Shown here: piece after piece, positions 13,461 to 24,480 of the stretch
Layout of the letters: the number at the start of each line of letters is the position of its first letter
Numbering within the stretch: the first letter of the stretch is position 1
Source: Vanilla planifolia
Taxonomy: Eukaryota; Streptophyta; Magnoliopsida; Asparagales; Orchidaceae
DNA length: 64,000 nucleotides
Reading direction: 5' to 3'
Assembly (NCBI GenBank): GCA_023846275.1
Contig: CM043875.1
Coordinates: 25,152,851-25,216,850 of the forward strand
Program-made: the position numbers and the translations under genes
Notes under the pieces: model-generated
What the model was told of the DNA's origin: nothing
What the model saw: the letters and a program-made list of their open reading frames with translations, nothing else
The model's database searches: none

Positions 13461-13749
13461 CCAAACAAAATAGGAGATAACATTCAGCTCATTTGAGCTA
13501 TGGTGACTCTGGCATTCCCTAGCATGGGAAGAAAATAATTACAATAACAACTGAAGAATTAAACACATTAGAGAGATTACTAAATGATACTGTCTTAAGA
13601 GGGTCTTATCATTCCAATTTTTCCACATAAAGTAAAGATTTGAAGCAACACAATTAATCATACCCAAAAATCACATTTCCAAAAGTTGAGTGAAATCCAA
13701 TATAGATCATGAAGTGACAACATCCAGGTCTAAATTACGAGATCATATT

Positions 13750-14200
13750 GCTGTAAAAGGACTGGAAAAAGCAAGACCACATAGAAACAGTTATGGTGCA
13801 ATCCCAAAACAGGTGCTGATTGGTTTCCTCTTGGTCACAACCTCATGAGTAAAGTGAATCATGCAAAATACTGCAATGGTAAAGCCAGCACCTAGTGGGT
13901 ATTGCATCAAGCTACAATTTCCAAATGAAGACTTGAATTCTAAGTTGAACTTTTAGCTTCCATGACCAAGTTAAAATCAAAAAGTGGTCAACCAAAACAT
14001 GATGAGTTTCCATCTGCACCAGCCTATTATGTGGGGACTGTGTTCAATTTATTGCTTTCATTTATTCTCTAAACTAGTTGGTGACTCCCATAAATGGATG
14101 CATGCGAATTGCAGATAATCTGGCCAATCAAATCAAGAGCAAAAAAAATGTTCAAGATACTCCATAATCCAACTGCTTGAATCATTCATCCAATAGGTGA
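13750..14200 (-). pseudogene. LINE zf-RVT zinc-binding region (minus copy)
   Basis: A frame at about 13,755-13,850 reads GCDQEETNQHLFWDCTIT. This is the zinc-binding region that follows RT in plant L1 ORF2 (CxxC...E...HLFxxC), with the first cysteine pair only partly preserved. The plus copy has the equivalent CPLGHNQDETPKHLFCDC block at 23.3-23.4 kb, which confirms the assignment. Confidence 0.6.
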
Positions 14201-14529
14201 TTTACACAGGTAAGGAGATCAACAAAAACATTTACATAAGTTGACAATTTGCATAATACTTGTGGCCCAATCCAATTGTCAGAAGAAAAGGAGCATTCTC
14301 ACCATTACCAATTCTCCAAACAGTAAGTTCATCCATCCACAGAGCAGCTAAATACAATAACTTCCATGTACGTGAGTTGCCATGTTTACATTAGAACCCG
14401 TTTTGTCTATTCCTATATTTTGTGTGAAGAATATGGATCCAAATGCTGTCCTCTTTAGCAAGAGCCCATTTACAATGCTTAGCAATTAAAACTATCTGCC
14501 AAGTCTGAAATTTACGTATGCCAAGGCCA

Positions 14530-15990
14530 TAAAAATCCTTCAACAATACAACTGAATCCCAATTAGCGAGTGGATAGCCTTGTGTTCAAGAGAGCCACAC
14601 CAAAGATATTGCCGAATAAGATGCAAACAAGAATAATGCAATGGGTTAGGAAGTATCTGGGAATTGCAACCAGGATGGAGTTGATCATGATTATTTTGTT
14701 TTCCATTGAGAGGGAACATGATGTCCAAGCAGAAATCCTAGTTGCTTGTTGCTAAATGAGAAACTAGAAGTCCTTTTGTAGATGGTGGCTAGCCAACATA
14801 AAAATACCAAGATACTTGACATGAGCTACCTACTTTATATCAAGGTTGTTGGCAATTATATTTTTCCATTTATGATGAATTCCACAACTGAACACAACAT
14901 TAAAATTTTTTAGGTTTATTGTTTGTCTAGATTGCTCTATATATTGTTGCATCATTTGGTTGAAAGTGCTAATTGCAGAGCAAATGAATGGAGCATAGAT
15001 CATGACATCATCAACAAATAAAAGGTGGGTTATCAAGGGCAAGGACTGGCATACCTAGAATCCAATGGGAAAGCACTAAGTGACTTGGTTGTGGACAAGG
15101 CAAGAGAGCTACTCGAACAAAATAACAAATAGGTATGGTGAAAGAGAACAGCCTTGTTTGAGTCCTCTTGAAGCTATGATCCAAGAAAGCCTTACACCAT
15201 CAAACAAGATCTTATATCAAGAGATAGAAATACAAGCCTTCACCTAATTACACCATGTGTTGTGGAACCTAATTTGCTTGAGGATATAAAAAAGAAACTC
15301 TCTCGTGACCCTGTCATAAGCCTGATCCATATCCAATTTGATGACCATGAGTCATTCTTTGGACTTGAAATGGTGCATACGATTTGTTATTTCTTGAGCT
15401 AAGACAATATTATCTAAAATGGCTCGCCTACAAACAAAGACAACTTGTTCTATCGCAACCATATTGAGGCCCATCTAAAGACGAGCAATCATAATCTTGG
15501 TGATAGCCTTGTAAATGAAATTACACAAACTAATTGGCCTAAAATACCCCGGCTTAGAAGCCCCTTGTCTTTTTGGGATCAGCACAACCAATCTTTTCAT
15601 CTTATAGGCATACAAGCTCTTAAAAAATTTGGGGTATTGGGGCTTCTAAGTCGGGATATTTTATGCAGATTAGTTTGTGTAATGTCATTTACAAGACTAT
15701 CACCAAGATTATGATTGCACAACCAATATATCTTTTCATCTTATAGGCAAACAAGCTCTTAAAATATTTGGTGTATTGCTTTGTGGATGTCAGAATTTGT
15801 AATGTCTTAGCAGCCTCGAACAAATTTGCCATAAATGTCATCAATGCCTAGAGCCGTGCTGTTCCATATAAAAAAAGGAGATTTTTTTAGTTTCTTCATC
15901 GATGATCAAAGCTATAAAAGCAATCTCCTTCTTGAGAGTGAGGGAACGTTGAGGCTTGAAATCCACAAAATTGGAAGATTACATGATAGA
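14530..15990 (-). pseudogene. LINE reverse transcriptase (minus copy)
   Basis: The catalytic motif is FVDDVMIYAPF within the frame at 14830-15042 (two aspartates kept). It is preceded by a GCSLSPYLF-like block near 15.1 kb and a GASKPGYFRPISLCNFIYK block at about 15.49-15.56 kb. The thumb region follows (SMENKIIMINSIL, then RQYLWCGSLEHK at about 14.54-14.73 kb). A local inverted and direct duplication at 15485-15778 disrupts it. Known role: target-primed reverse transcription. Confidence 0.7.
15485..15778. repeat. 80-bp inverted repeat plus direct duplication inside RT
   Basis: Arm 1 (15485-15564) and arm 2 (15639-15718) are inverted copies of 80 bp with roughly 90 percent identity by eye. 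The segment between them (15582-15639) is repeated in direct orientation at 15717-15778. On the minus strand the order is B', inverted A, B, A. B followed by A is the normal RT order, as the plus copy shows at 21.80-21.91 kb. Confidence 0.85.
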
Positions 15991-16128
15991 TGAGCACCAT
16001 TTATCTTTGAAAAATTAGAGAATACCTCTTAAGAAGTGATGATATTTCTTTCAATATCTTCAAATTGATGAATATAATTAGTTCTATACTTACTGGTTGT
16101 AGCAATATGGAGAAAGCATATATTTTGA

Positions 16129-17075
16129 TCACCTAGCTTGACCTAATGAAGTAATTTGAATAGCCAAGTTAGACAACTCTTGTTCTATTAAACCAAACTT
16201 TGATTCTTTTACTTGAATGTCATTTTCAAAAGTAAAAGCCTTCTTAGTGATGTCTTCAAGTTCTTGTTTGTTCCAATTATTCAAAGTAGAAAGCATTCTA
16301 GCAAATTTAATATATGGCCTTTCTATGCCATACCTCATTCACAAAAGACTTTGATTGTGGAGCTAGTAGTCACAAGTTCTAGGAAGCCTTTTACTAGGCT
16401 TTCCAAAGTTAAGGTTCTAAAATTATATAAGCATTGCCCACTAGTCAGAACTGAGCTGAGGGGGGTGATGGACTATTATTCCTAGGAATGTCTATAAGCC
16501 ATTGACATTTAGAAATGATCTACACAGCCTCTCATAGACCTTAGCATTGTTATCTTTATTGTTGCACCAAGTAAATTTGTTATTGATGAAACTAAAGGAA
16601 CACAACTCCAGCTCATTGATAATTTGTGTATATTCCAACTAAGGAATTCCATGGCTGTAACTTTTGCTGCCCTCTTTTTCTCCTTGAGAGAGTATGACAT
16701 TGAAATTGCCTTATGATTAACAGAGCTCCCCCAAAATTAGAAATGTGAGCGATTTTATTCCATGCTGCCCACTGGATAATACAGTCCTTGGATGCAAAAA
16801 TAACACAACAATGCCAATTTTCCAGCCTTACACTTCATCTATAAAGTAATCACCTAAGACAAGTATGCAATAGCATCAACCTATAGCCAATTCCTCCATA
16901 AAATGATAATACCACCAGAACAACTAGCATCCATTTTGTTGAAATTCATAACTCTGGTTTTGAGAAGCACAAGAAAAATGTGGTTGTCTCGTGCAATCTA
17001 CTGCAAATAAGTACGACATTTTGAAGATTTAATATCACAAATGTTCTAGACTAGAACTAGTCATGTCAACAATTA
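16129..17075 (-). pseudogene. LINE endonuclease and linker to RT (minus copy)
   Basis: ORF2 starts at about 17,070, where the sequence parallels the plus copy's ATG at 20335 (family start MxILxWNIRG). Further on, weak matches to the GDFN and FTWxNN regions lie at about 16.6-16.8 kb. The 69-residue frame at 16129-16338 is the helical linker before RT (LNNWNKQELEDI, family LkxWNKexfGxI). The frame is broken many times. Confidence 0.55.
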
Positions 17076-17659
17076 GGAGGCCGAGAGAAAGTTTGATGCA
17101 AGCCGTGGTTTAGAATAAATAGGCTTTTCCCATAACAGACCAAATGTGTAAATAAAAGGTGTAAATGAAAGCAAATCTCCGGATAGAAGAGAAAGACAAG
17201 CAGCAGCTATGTTCCCTGTTCTGTGAATAATCCTGAATTCAGGATTTGAATCTTTGTGGGCAAGTCAGAAAGCTTGTTTCAATCCAATAGATGAAGCATT
17301 GTTGTAGTAATTGAACAAAGCTGTATTCAGTGCAGCAGAAATTCCTGTGCCGGCATAGTCTAGATAAATGAAATACTATTCTAATAGTAACATTCAGCTG
17401 ACTGAAAAGCTGGAGCTGTAAATGATTCAATTGAATGTTGCAATAGTCAACATAGTTCCAATTCAGAAAGGCACCACAAAACTGTGTAATTGGCTGGTAA
17501 ACAAATTCACTTTATGATTTAGATTGTTGGTTAGGTTCCTTAGCAAGATGATATAGGCCATGTTTGGAATATTGTGGAGAACACTTTGATAGAGTTTTGG
17601 ATACCAAAAATTGAAGGTGGAAAATCAAAGCAAACTTGAGAGCATATTGAAAACTTGGA

Positions 17660-18208
17660 TTGATGATCCTTCCCATTTGGATGCAAGGAGAGTCTGAACT
17701 CTTTCTACAAACCAATTAATGGAAAACTTTCCTCTTCTTCACACAACAGGCTGGGAAGCGATCTTCCTCTTAATGAATTGAAATTTCTAATTCATTTAGA
17801 AGATTTGAGAGTTTGACCTGCACCCCTATCGCATCCATCAAGTGATTTGCCAATATTCCGAGTTGTGCTTTGCCCATTCATGTTATCAACTTGAGAGCTA
17901 GCAAGAGAAATAAGTGCAACAGACCCTTACCTAAGCTGATAACCTGCCACCTTTAATTGAGCATTGCAAATTCCAATAAGATCTCCTTCTTGAACTATGG
18001 CCTGATTTTGCACAAAGGATGCTACAATAGATATAGCTAGCATTAGTAAATCATTACTAATATTCAACTTTTGAACCGATTCACTTGCTCAAATTGCCTA
18101 TAGCATATTCCCGAATCTCGTTACCTGCTTTGTGCCCTTTTGGTTTCCTGTCTCATCCCTACCACAGATCGAAATCTGAATTTGCGTTGTCTTACTTTTG
18201 TGAGGTTG

Positions 18209-18239
<31 letters not shown>

Positions 18240-19942
18240 TGTGAGGTTGAGCTTAAACTTTCTTTGGTAAGAGCTTAGCATACCTATCCATTGTCCTGAT
18301 TGTCTTAGTAAAACCTTGGTTTTATTCTGAGTGCTTTGCTGCAGCAAGAGTATCTGACAGCATCCTCACCTTGGTTGTAGCTACACTTGATTTTTTTCAA
18401 TTGGGTATTACCGTTATTTGTTACTCTTCTTTGCCTTAGTTGGATAATCATCCAAGGTCCCAGCACTTGTTTCAATTGATCAAAACCATCTAAGACCCAC
18501 AGGTAAATTAAATGCCATCTTTGACTGTTTATTAACTGCATACAGGTGAAGGAGTGGTAGTGTGCTCATCACCCCCAATGGTGTCAATGCGCATATGCGT
18601 CGTGCAAAGCTTTGTGGCATGACCCATCTATCCACATTCAAAACAAAGTATGAATAGACCTTCATACTCAAATCACTAGCAGTATGACCAAGTAGACCAT
18701 TTATCCATATACCTGTCTTAAGCAAAGTGGATAGATGCATTCTTACACAAACCTTTACATAATTGGAGAGCTGCTAGTCATCTATCAACCATTGATTTAG
18801 ATTGGATTGCCTAATTCCTTAGCAATAAGCAATAAATTTTTAGTATCCCAATACAGGTATTAAAAATTAGACTCATATGGGTGCATGTACACATGATTAA
18901 TGATAAGCTCGGTCTAAAATCAAGAGTCCATAAATCCAAACCCAATACTTACCCACCAACCTACCATGAGCCTCCCAACTAGACGGAATTCCTATCCTCA
19001 ATGGAATTGAAATATAAATAGAAGTATCCCCTGGTAAGATCAAGAATGCAAAATCCTTTCAAGTTGGCCCATTGTCTAGTTAGGATCCTGACAATCCAAG
19101 GAAAAGACAATCTACTTCATAAACTCAACCAACTAGATCAAATTTAAATATCTCAACTCGTCGAGTGCATGTCGTGTAAGACAACATAATCTTCCCATTC
19201 ACCATATGCAACGTGTCTTTCGGCACAATGTTGGACATATCAATGTTAATGGGGCACACAAAAGAGCTTGACAAAGCATCAATGCTAATAAAAATTGAGT
19301 TGTTACTAGTAAGGCCCCCTTTAGCCAAGGCATCCTTAAAACTATTTTGCTTGTATTAATTGTGGTTGATCTGAATGCATGAGTTGTCACACCACAACTT
19401 CCATTGTGGTATTTCCAAAAGCACTTTGAGAGCAACCAATGGGTTTATTGCAATCAATGCTAACAAAAACCTAATCATTGGATGAATTCTAATTACATTC
19501 TTAATTCATATTGTCCTAACGAAAATATAATTTCTTTTCAAGAGCAAGCTTAACCCGTTGCCAAAATCCTCCATTGAGACAATCTCTTCCCCGTCTATCT
19601 GATTTTGCTACTATTACGATTCTAGTTCTGTACCTTACTCAGAGTTACTGTCCATAGCCATGTCCTTTAACGATTCTTTTAAGTTCCTCAATTTTTGTTT
19701 GCAATAGAATAAGAATCTCTTTTCCTTTCAATGATTTGTTTGAAGCTAAAACCTGAGCCACAACCTTCGCTCACTTAGCTTTGGAACCACCAGGCCTGTT
19801 TCAATTTGTTGTCTTATTGAACATTTTTAGAAAGTTGTGCCCTTTCACACAATCTGTTGAACCACTCTTTTTTTAATCAGTATATTCCAGATGCCAAGAA
19901 TCAAACTCAACCCTGCCAAAAGACGAAACTATCGCCTTCCAT
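17660..19942 (-). pseudogene. LINE ORF1 (minus copy): DUF4283 and CCHC knuckle
   Basis: The start at 19942 (MEGDSFVFWQG) aligns with the plus copy's ATG at 10241. The frame at 19125-19328 ends in KFDLVG, the beginning of DUF4283. A CCHC knuckle at about 18.60-18.66 kb keeps all four zinc ligands (C-x2-C-x4-H-x4-C) but contains a stop. A GPWMIIQLRQRR segment lies at 18.43-18.46 kb. Similarity to the plus ORF1 runs to about 17.66 kb. A poly(T) insertion at 18.2 kb lies within it. Confidence 0.65.
18196..18252 (-). mobile_element. TSD-flanked naked poly(A) insertion (poly(T) on +)
   Basis: Twenty-nine T residues at 18212-18240 are flanked by perfect direct repeats GTGAGGTTGAGC at 18200-18211 and 18241-18252, extendable by neighbouring T residues. 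The sister plus-strand LINE has a single diverged inverted equivalent near 11894-11907 and no homopolymer, so it shows the unoccupied site. This fits target-primed insertion of only a poly(A) tail. Replication slippage is the alternative. Confidence 0.65.
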
Positions 19943-20334
19943 CCGATGATTTTGTCTAGTCCACCCAATGTGACAGAGCAACCAATCGAGCTCAAGAAAA
20001 ACGTGAAAAAAAAGCTCCTTGGAAGTTCGCCAAAAGTACTTTGCTATAACATTGGCATGAAAAATGTCGGCGAAAGCATCTAGATCTGCAAAAAATTGTA
20101 GTAATGGAGCAGGATGGTCCTCTGTAATGGGAAACTATAGTAATGAAGGTATTATTGAAGGTGAAACAATTAAGACCACCGACAATTACACATAATTAGT
20201 CCCTCCCTTGTGCATAAGCTTATTTCGAACATGTTTCTGTATGGAACACATGCTCCTTTACAAAGAATGACTTTGTATCCTACTTTCTACATGCATCTTA
20301 CTTTGGTTCTTTTCTTTTCCATCTATTTGTTAAC
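19943..20334. other. Junction: minus LINE 5' UTR and plus LINE spacer
   Basis: The first part, to about 20.2 kb, is upstream of the minus ORF1 start and partly resembles the plus copy's upstream region at 10.14-10.24 kb. The last part resembles the minus copy's ORF1-ORF2 spacer just before its ORF2 start. The exact junction was not resolved. Confidence 0.45.
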
Positions 20335-21010
20335 ATGACTGCAATTCTAGTTTGGAACATTCAAGATATTAAATCTTTAAAATCTTGAACTTATTTGTAG
20401 CAAATAGTTAGGTACAATCAAATTTTTGTTGTTATATTACTTCAAACCAAAGCTGAAAAATTCAACAAAAGAGATGCTAATAAACTTATTGGGTAGAATT
20501 GGACCTTTTTGTTGAACTTACAGCTGGTTTCTCTATTAGTATTGTCATTTTATAGAGGAATTGGGTACAGGTGGATGTTATTAATCGCTCGTCATAGGTA
20601 ATCACTTTATAGTTAAACAACAGGTCAAGAATCGTGACATTACAATGCTATTTATTGATCTAAGAACCACATTATTAGAATGTTAGCACAAATACAACTT
20701 ATTCAAGCCTTTGATATTGCTGGACTACTGTTAGTCACAGATGACTTAAATATTATATTCTCATAAGGAAAAAAGGGTGGCAAAAGATTCATTTATGAAA
20801 TTCTACAAGATGAATTTGTGCAAATTATCAATGAGTTGAAGCATAGTGACCTTGGCTTTATTGTCAACAAATTCACATGGCATAATAACAAAGAAAATAA
20901 TGCTTGGGGTTATGAGAGGCTAACATTAATGGCATGCAGGTGTTCCAAAAATTCATCATCTTTCTTAGCTTGTCTCTGCTCATTGCCCTATGCTAATTTA
21001 ATTTCTAAAC
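20335..21010 (+). pseudogene. LINE endonuclease (plus copy)
   Basis: The ATG at 20335 begins MTAILVWNIQDIKS, matching the WNIRG start of plant L1 ORF2 (G lost). Near 20.73-20.77 kb LLLVTDDLNIIFS stands where the family has LLxGDFNxIxs, so the catalytic GDFN is altered. The frame at 20818-21015 contains NKFTWHNNKENNA and YERL, matching the family's FTWxNxxxxxxxxxxRLDR block. Stops are scattered through it. Confidence 0.6.
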
Positions 21011-21339
21011 CTTAACTTTGGAAAGTTCAACTAAAGACTCCAATTCATGAATATGTGGTTGTAAACCCCACAATTGACATCAATCATAAATCAAGTATGG
21101 CATAGACAGGTTAACGATAAGCCTAGGAAAATCCTTTGTATCAAATTTAACAGAATGTTTACTACTATGAATAATTGAAGCAAACAAGAACTTCAAAATA
21201 TTTAGCCAAAGGCGTGTAAAATTAAAAAAGAAATCCAGCAGCTTCGATCAAAAGAATCTAAGATTGGATTAACTGAACAAGGAGCATGCTCACTTGGCAT
21301 CCAAATACTTGATTATCAGATTGCCTTAGCCATGGAGAA

Positions 21340-22680
21340 AACCTAGTGATGACAATGTGCCAAACTCAAATGGCCAAATTGGGTGATCATAACATGATAT
21401 TCTTCTATACCACTACAACCAGTAAGTACATGAATAACTGCATACATCAACTAGAAAATAATGAAGATAATAGCATTACTTCTCCTAAGGCTATCATAAG
21501 TCTCATATACAATTCTTTAAAGACAAATGGTGCCTAACCCCCCCCCCCCCCCTGCTCAATCAATCAACTTTGCTGATTTCATCAAACAGCGCACCCTTGC
21601 TCACAAACAGGCGACCACACTTATTGCTCTGATCACTGATTATGAAATAAAAGTTGCTTTTTCTATTCAGCAGAAGGCACCACATATCAACGAGATTTCT
21701 GTTGAATTTGTTCGAGGATACTAAGACCAATGGTGATATTTGTTGAGCAATCCACCAGTTTTTTGATAAAGCGCATGTGCTTACTAAATGGAAAAATACT
21801 TTGGTTGTGCTGATTCCCAAACATCAAGGGGCTTCCAAGTCGGGGAATTACAAATCGATCAATTTATCCAATGCCATCTATAAAACAATTGCTAAGATTA
21901 TCATTAGATGCCTTCAGATGGTCCTCCTCAACATTATTTATGCAAAATAGGTTGCATTTGTCCCTCGAAAAGCTATTTCCGACAACATTTTTTTTGCTCA
22001 AAAAATGATCAACCATATGTATCATTCTACATCTTAGAAATGACTCATAGCTATCAAACTAGATATGGAACAAGCCTTCAACATAATCCACAAACAGATA
22101 TCTTTATCCTATCCAATTTCATTTCAAGTATGTAAGACCTCTCCCTTAATCACCCATCTTTTCATTGATGATGTTATAATATACTCCACCTCTATTATTA
22201 CAACCTTTAAAGCAATCATAAAGCAATATGGTGACTATTCTGGTCGAGCAATTAACTTGCAGAAATCCAACATTGAATTCAAGCGTGTTATGCACAAAAA
22301 AGAAAAAATGCTTACAAACAAGCTGCACATAAAGCAAACATCTCAATTCAAATACCATGGGATTCCTATCTTGGTCAGCTAACCTTGAAAAAAGACTTCG
22401 CCTCTCTAATACAGAAGTTAACGACAAGAAGTTTTGCGTAGGCAACAAGATCACTCTCAATAACAGATAGAATAATTATGATCAACTCAATATTAACTGC
22501 AATTACTGCATATTTCCTTGCACATTGCTTAATTCATGTGGGTACTAGTTCTGGTATGGAGAGTATGCTTCGTCAATATCTCTGGAGTAGATCATTTAGT
22601 CATAAACATAAACTAAGACCAAGTTGCATTGCTAGGGATTTGGGTGGCCTAAGAAGGTAACTCCAAACCTAGCAAAATTG
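21340..22680 (+). pseudogene. LINE reverse transcriptase (plus copy)
   Basis: Blocks in order: LVVLIPKHQGASKSGNYKSINLSNAIYK at 21.80-21.89 kb (broken here for motif naming: LIPK, then INLSNxIYK), KAISDNIFFAQ at 21.97-22.0 kb, and the catalytic FIDDVIIYS in the frame at 22065-22382. The INLQKSN and KYHGIPI blocks follow, then the thumb region to about 22.66 kb. The segment between the Q-G-x-x-LSP block and FIDD is shortened. A 15-base poly(C) run lies at 21538-21552. The frame is not intact. Confidence 0.7.
21538..21552 (+). repeat. Poly(C) run of 15
   Basis: Fifteen consecutive C residues lie within the decayed RT region of the plus-strand LINE. Runs of this length are rare in AT-rich plant DNA. 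Confidence 0.9.
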
Positions 22681-23164
22681 CATTAATTGCAAAGTCCTGT
22701 AAGTGGCTTCTAGCAAAGGAGGATACCTTTGGCTCCAAACTCTTCACACACAATATATTTAAAAGGTTAGATTGGTTCCATTATAAACATAATAACTCAC
22801 TAACATGGAAATTATAATGCTTGGCTACATCTTGGGTGGAATAACTCATTATTTAGAGGATTAATAATGGTAAGAATTGTTCTTTCTCCTTTAACAATTG
22901 GATAGGACCACAAGCCTTACACAAGTGGCTAACATACATCAATGCCTATGTTGAGCATCCTCCCAATGTTAATCACCTTTTGAATGGCTCGAGTATTTAG
23001 ATCCTGAAACGTCTACAATAGTTTTTTTTTATCCTAATTTGATTAACCAGATCTTAAAAAACCCACATGAATCTATTGATGGTAATGACCATCTCAAATA
23101 GATTTCAAATAAATGCCTTACCTTTAGTATAAAGTTGCTACACACAAGATTGGTGTAGAATAAA

Positions 23165-23509
23165 TTGCAGTATGGCTCAAGTACTCATTCCTCAACTAAA
23201 ACATGGTCGTGGAAAATAAAAAGTCCAATCAAGAATTCAGTTTCCATTTGGAAATTACATCATGATACAATACCCACCAAGTTCTGGCTCTACTATCATG
23301 ATAATTCAATGGATTCTCAGTGCCCATTGGGCCACAACCAAGATGAGACACCTAAACATTTATTTTGTGATTGTACCATCACTTGTTCTATTAGACCTCG
23401 AATTTTTCAATTCTCAATTCTTTTTCTAATAGCACAACCTTCTACTTCAACATTAAATCTCATCATTCCAAGCTCTTTTACATTGGATGTCTATCAATTT
23501 TTTTTTTAG
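23165..23509 (+). pseudogene. LINE zf-RVT region (plus copy)
   Basis: The frame reads WSWKIKSPIKNSVSIWKLHHD then QCPLGHNQDETPKHLFCDC, the plant L1 zf-RVT domain that follows the thumb. It precedes RNase H on the same strand, as expected. Confidence 0.7.
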
Positions 23510-23739
23510 GAAACCTAAATTATTGGGAATTGTCAATTGCACAGCTTCAACTCTATACTATCTTTGGCAAAACAAAAATGCTAAGACACTCAAGATCATT
23601 CCTTTCAACAAGCTCATTACTATGCATAATTCTTCATACAACATTGTAGTCTTTCTCATCTCCTATTAAGGAATGCAGAAGCCACTCCATCTCGAATGGA
23701 TGAATGTTAACCCATGTTCTATGAGGTCTCCTTCCCCTA

Positions 23740-24115
23740 GCTAAATCAAGTCAACTGTGACACAACTAAATATGAAGATGATAAAGCTAGACTCACGATT
23801 GTCATTAGAGACATTTGCGACAAACCCTTAATCTTAGCTAGTAAGAAAAGCTTCTTTTCCACACCAACAGTTATAGAAATTCAAGCTATTACAAAGGCCA
23901 TTAAGCCTATAAATCAACAGTTTTCCACAACCATTGCTATTTGGATAGAGACTAATTCCTAGCTTGCGCTCACCTCTCAAAATTGCAATTACCAACAATA
24001 GCAATACTATTGATTTCAATGAGGAAGTTCGATATATTTGTTAGCTTGCTACTTATAGGACCACGCACATCCTTAGAAAGATAATGCAGCCACGGATTGA
24101 GTTGCCATCATGCCT
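23740..24115 (+). pseudogene. LINE RNase H domain (plus copy)
   Basis: After a QVNCDTTKYE start (family: xxNxDga), the text reads TIVIRDICDKPL (family VIRD..G). It then reads VIEIQAITKAIKPI (family AEa.A...g...A) and IWIETNS (family vEsDs). The end reads THILRKDNAATD across a frame change near 24.07-24.11 kb. Key acidic residues are partly kept, but the frame is not continuous. Confidence 0.6.
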
Positions 24116-24266
24116 TGTTCAATGATCTTTTGTGGTATTGGAGTATGCCCCTCTTTAAGCCTTTACTTTCTCTTTTTGTTAAATGACTATATGTACAAAC
24201 CACCTTAAGGTAATTATAATTTAGTCTTTGGCCACTTAATTTCAAAAAACACAAGCTCTCATTAAC

Positions 24267-24480
24267 ATGCCAATGTTTTTTATTTCATTTTTTTTTATTG
24301 GCAAATCGAAAATGTCTATTTCATTCTCGGAAACCCACCTTTCACTGATTTTCAGGGGGTATGGCGAATGGGAGCAAGACTTCCGGTGGAAAGACTATCT
24401 CCCTGAATTGATAAAACAAGCCCTTGGTAAATCACAAAATGATCATAAAATGAGACCTTGACTAGGTTTAATTCCACCAA
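24267..24480. other. Small GC-richer exon-like island, unidentified
   Basis: This short block stands out from AT-rich flanks. On the plus strand, after a TTTTCAG acceptor-like site ending at 24355, an open frame reads GYGEWEQDFRWKDYLPELIK and stops at 24461. The minus strand also has a coherent short frame (QFREIVFPPEVLLPFAIPP). I do not recognise either protein. It could be an exon fragment left by rearrangement or a piece of transposon. Confidence 0.3.

Larger units (their letters stand above)
13000..20200 (-). mobile_element. Minus-strand L1-type LINE nested in a same-family copy
   Basis: On the minus strand the order is ORF1 (start 19942), endonuclease (from about 17.07 kb), endonuclease-RT linker (16.13-16.34 kb), RT (to about 14.5 kb), zf-RVT (13.75-13.85 kb) and RNase H (13.45-13.0 kb). 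ORF1 and ORF2 both align with the plus copy that flanks it. No poly(T) is visible at its low-coordinate end, so the 3' tail is lost or the junction differs slightly from my estimate. All frames are broken. Both ends are estimated to within about 100-200 bp. Confidence 0.65.
10140..24230 (+). mobile_element. Plus-strand L1-type LINE, split by a nested LINE
   Basis: The plus strand carries ORF1 at 10.24-12.6 kb. Then, after about 7 kb of minus-strand LINE, it carries endonuclease, RT, zf-RVT and RNase H at 20.3-24.1 kb, in the correct order for one element. Before the break, plus-strand sequence to about 13.0 kb still resembles the ORF1-ORF2 spacer of the minus copy. After the break, sequence from about 20.2 kb resumes that spacer and runs into the ORF2 start. 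The element is therefore one insertion interrupted in the spacer. It has many stops and frameshifts and no poly(A) tail or target-site duplication that I can identify. End coordinates are approximate. Confidence 0.65.
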
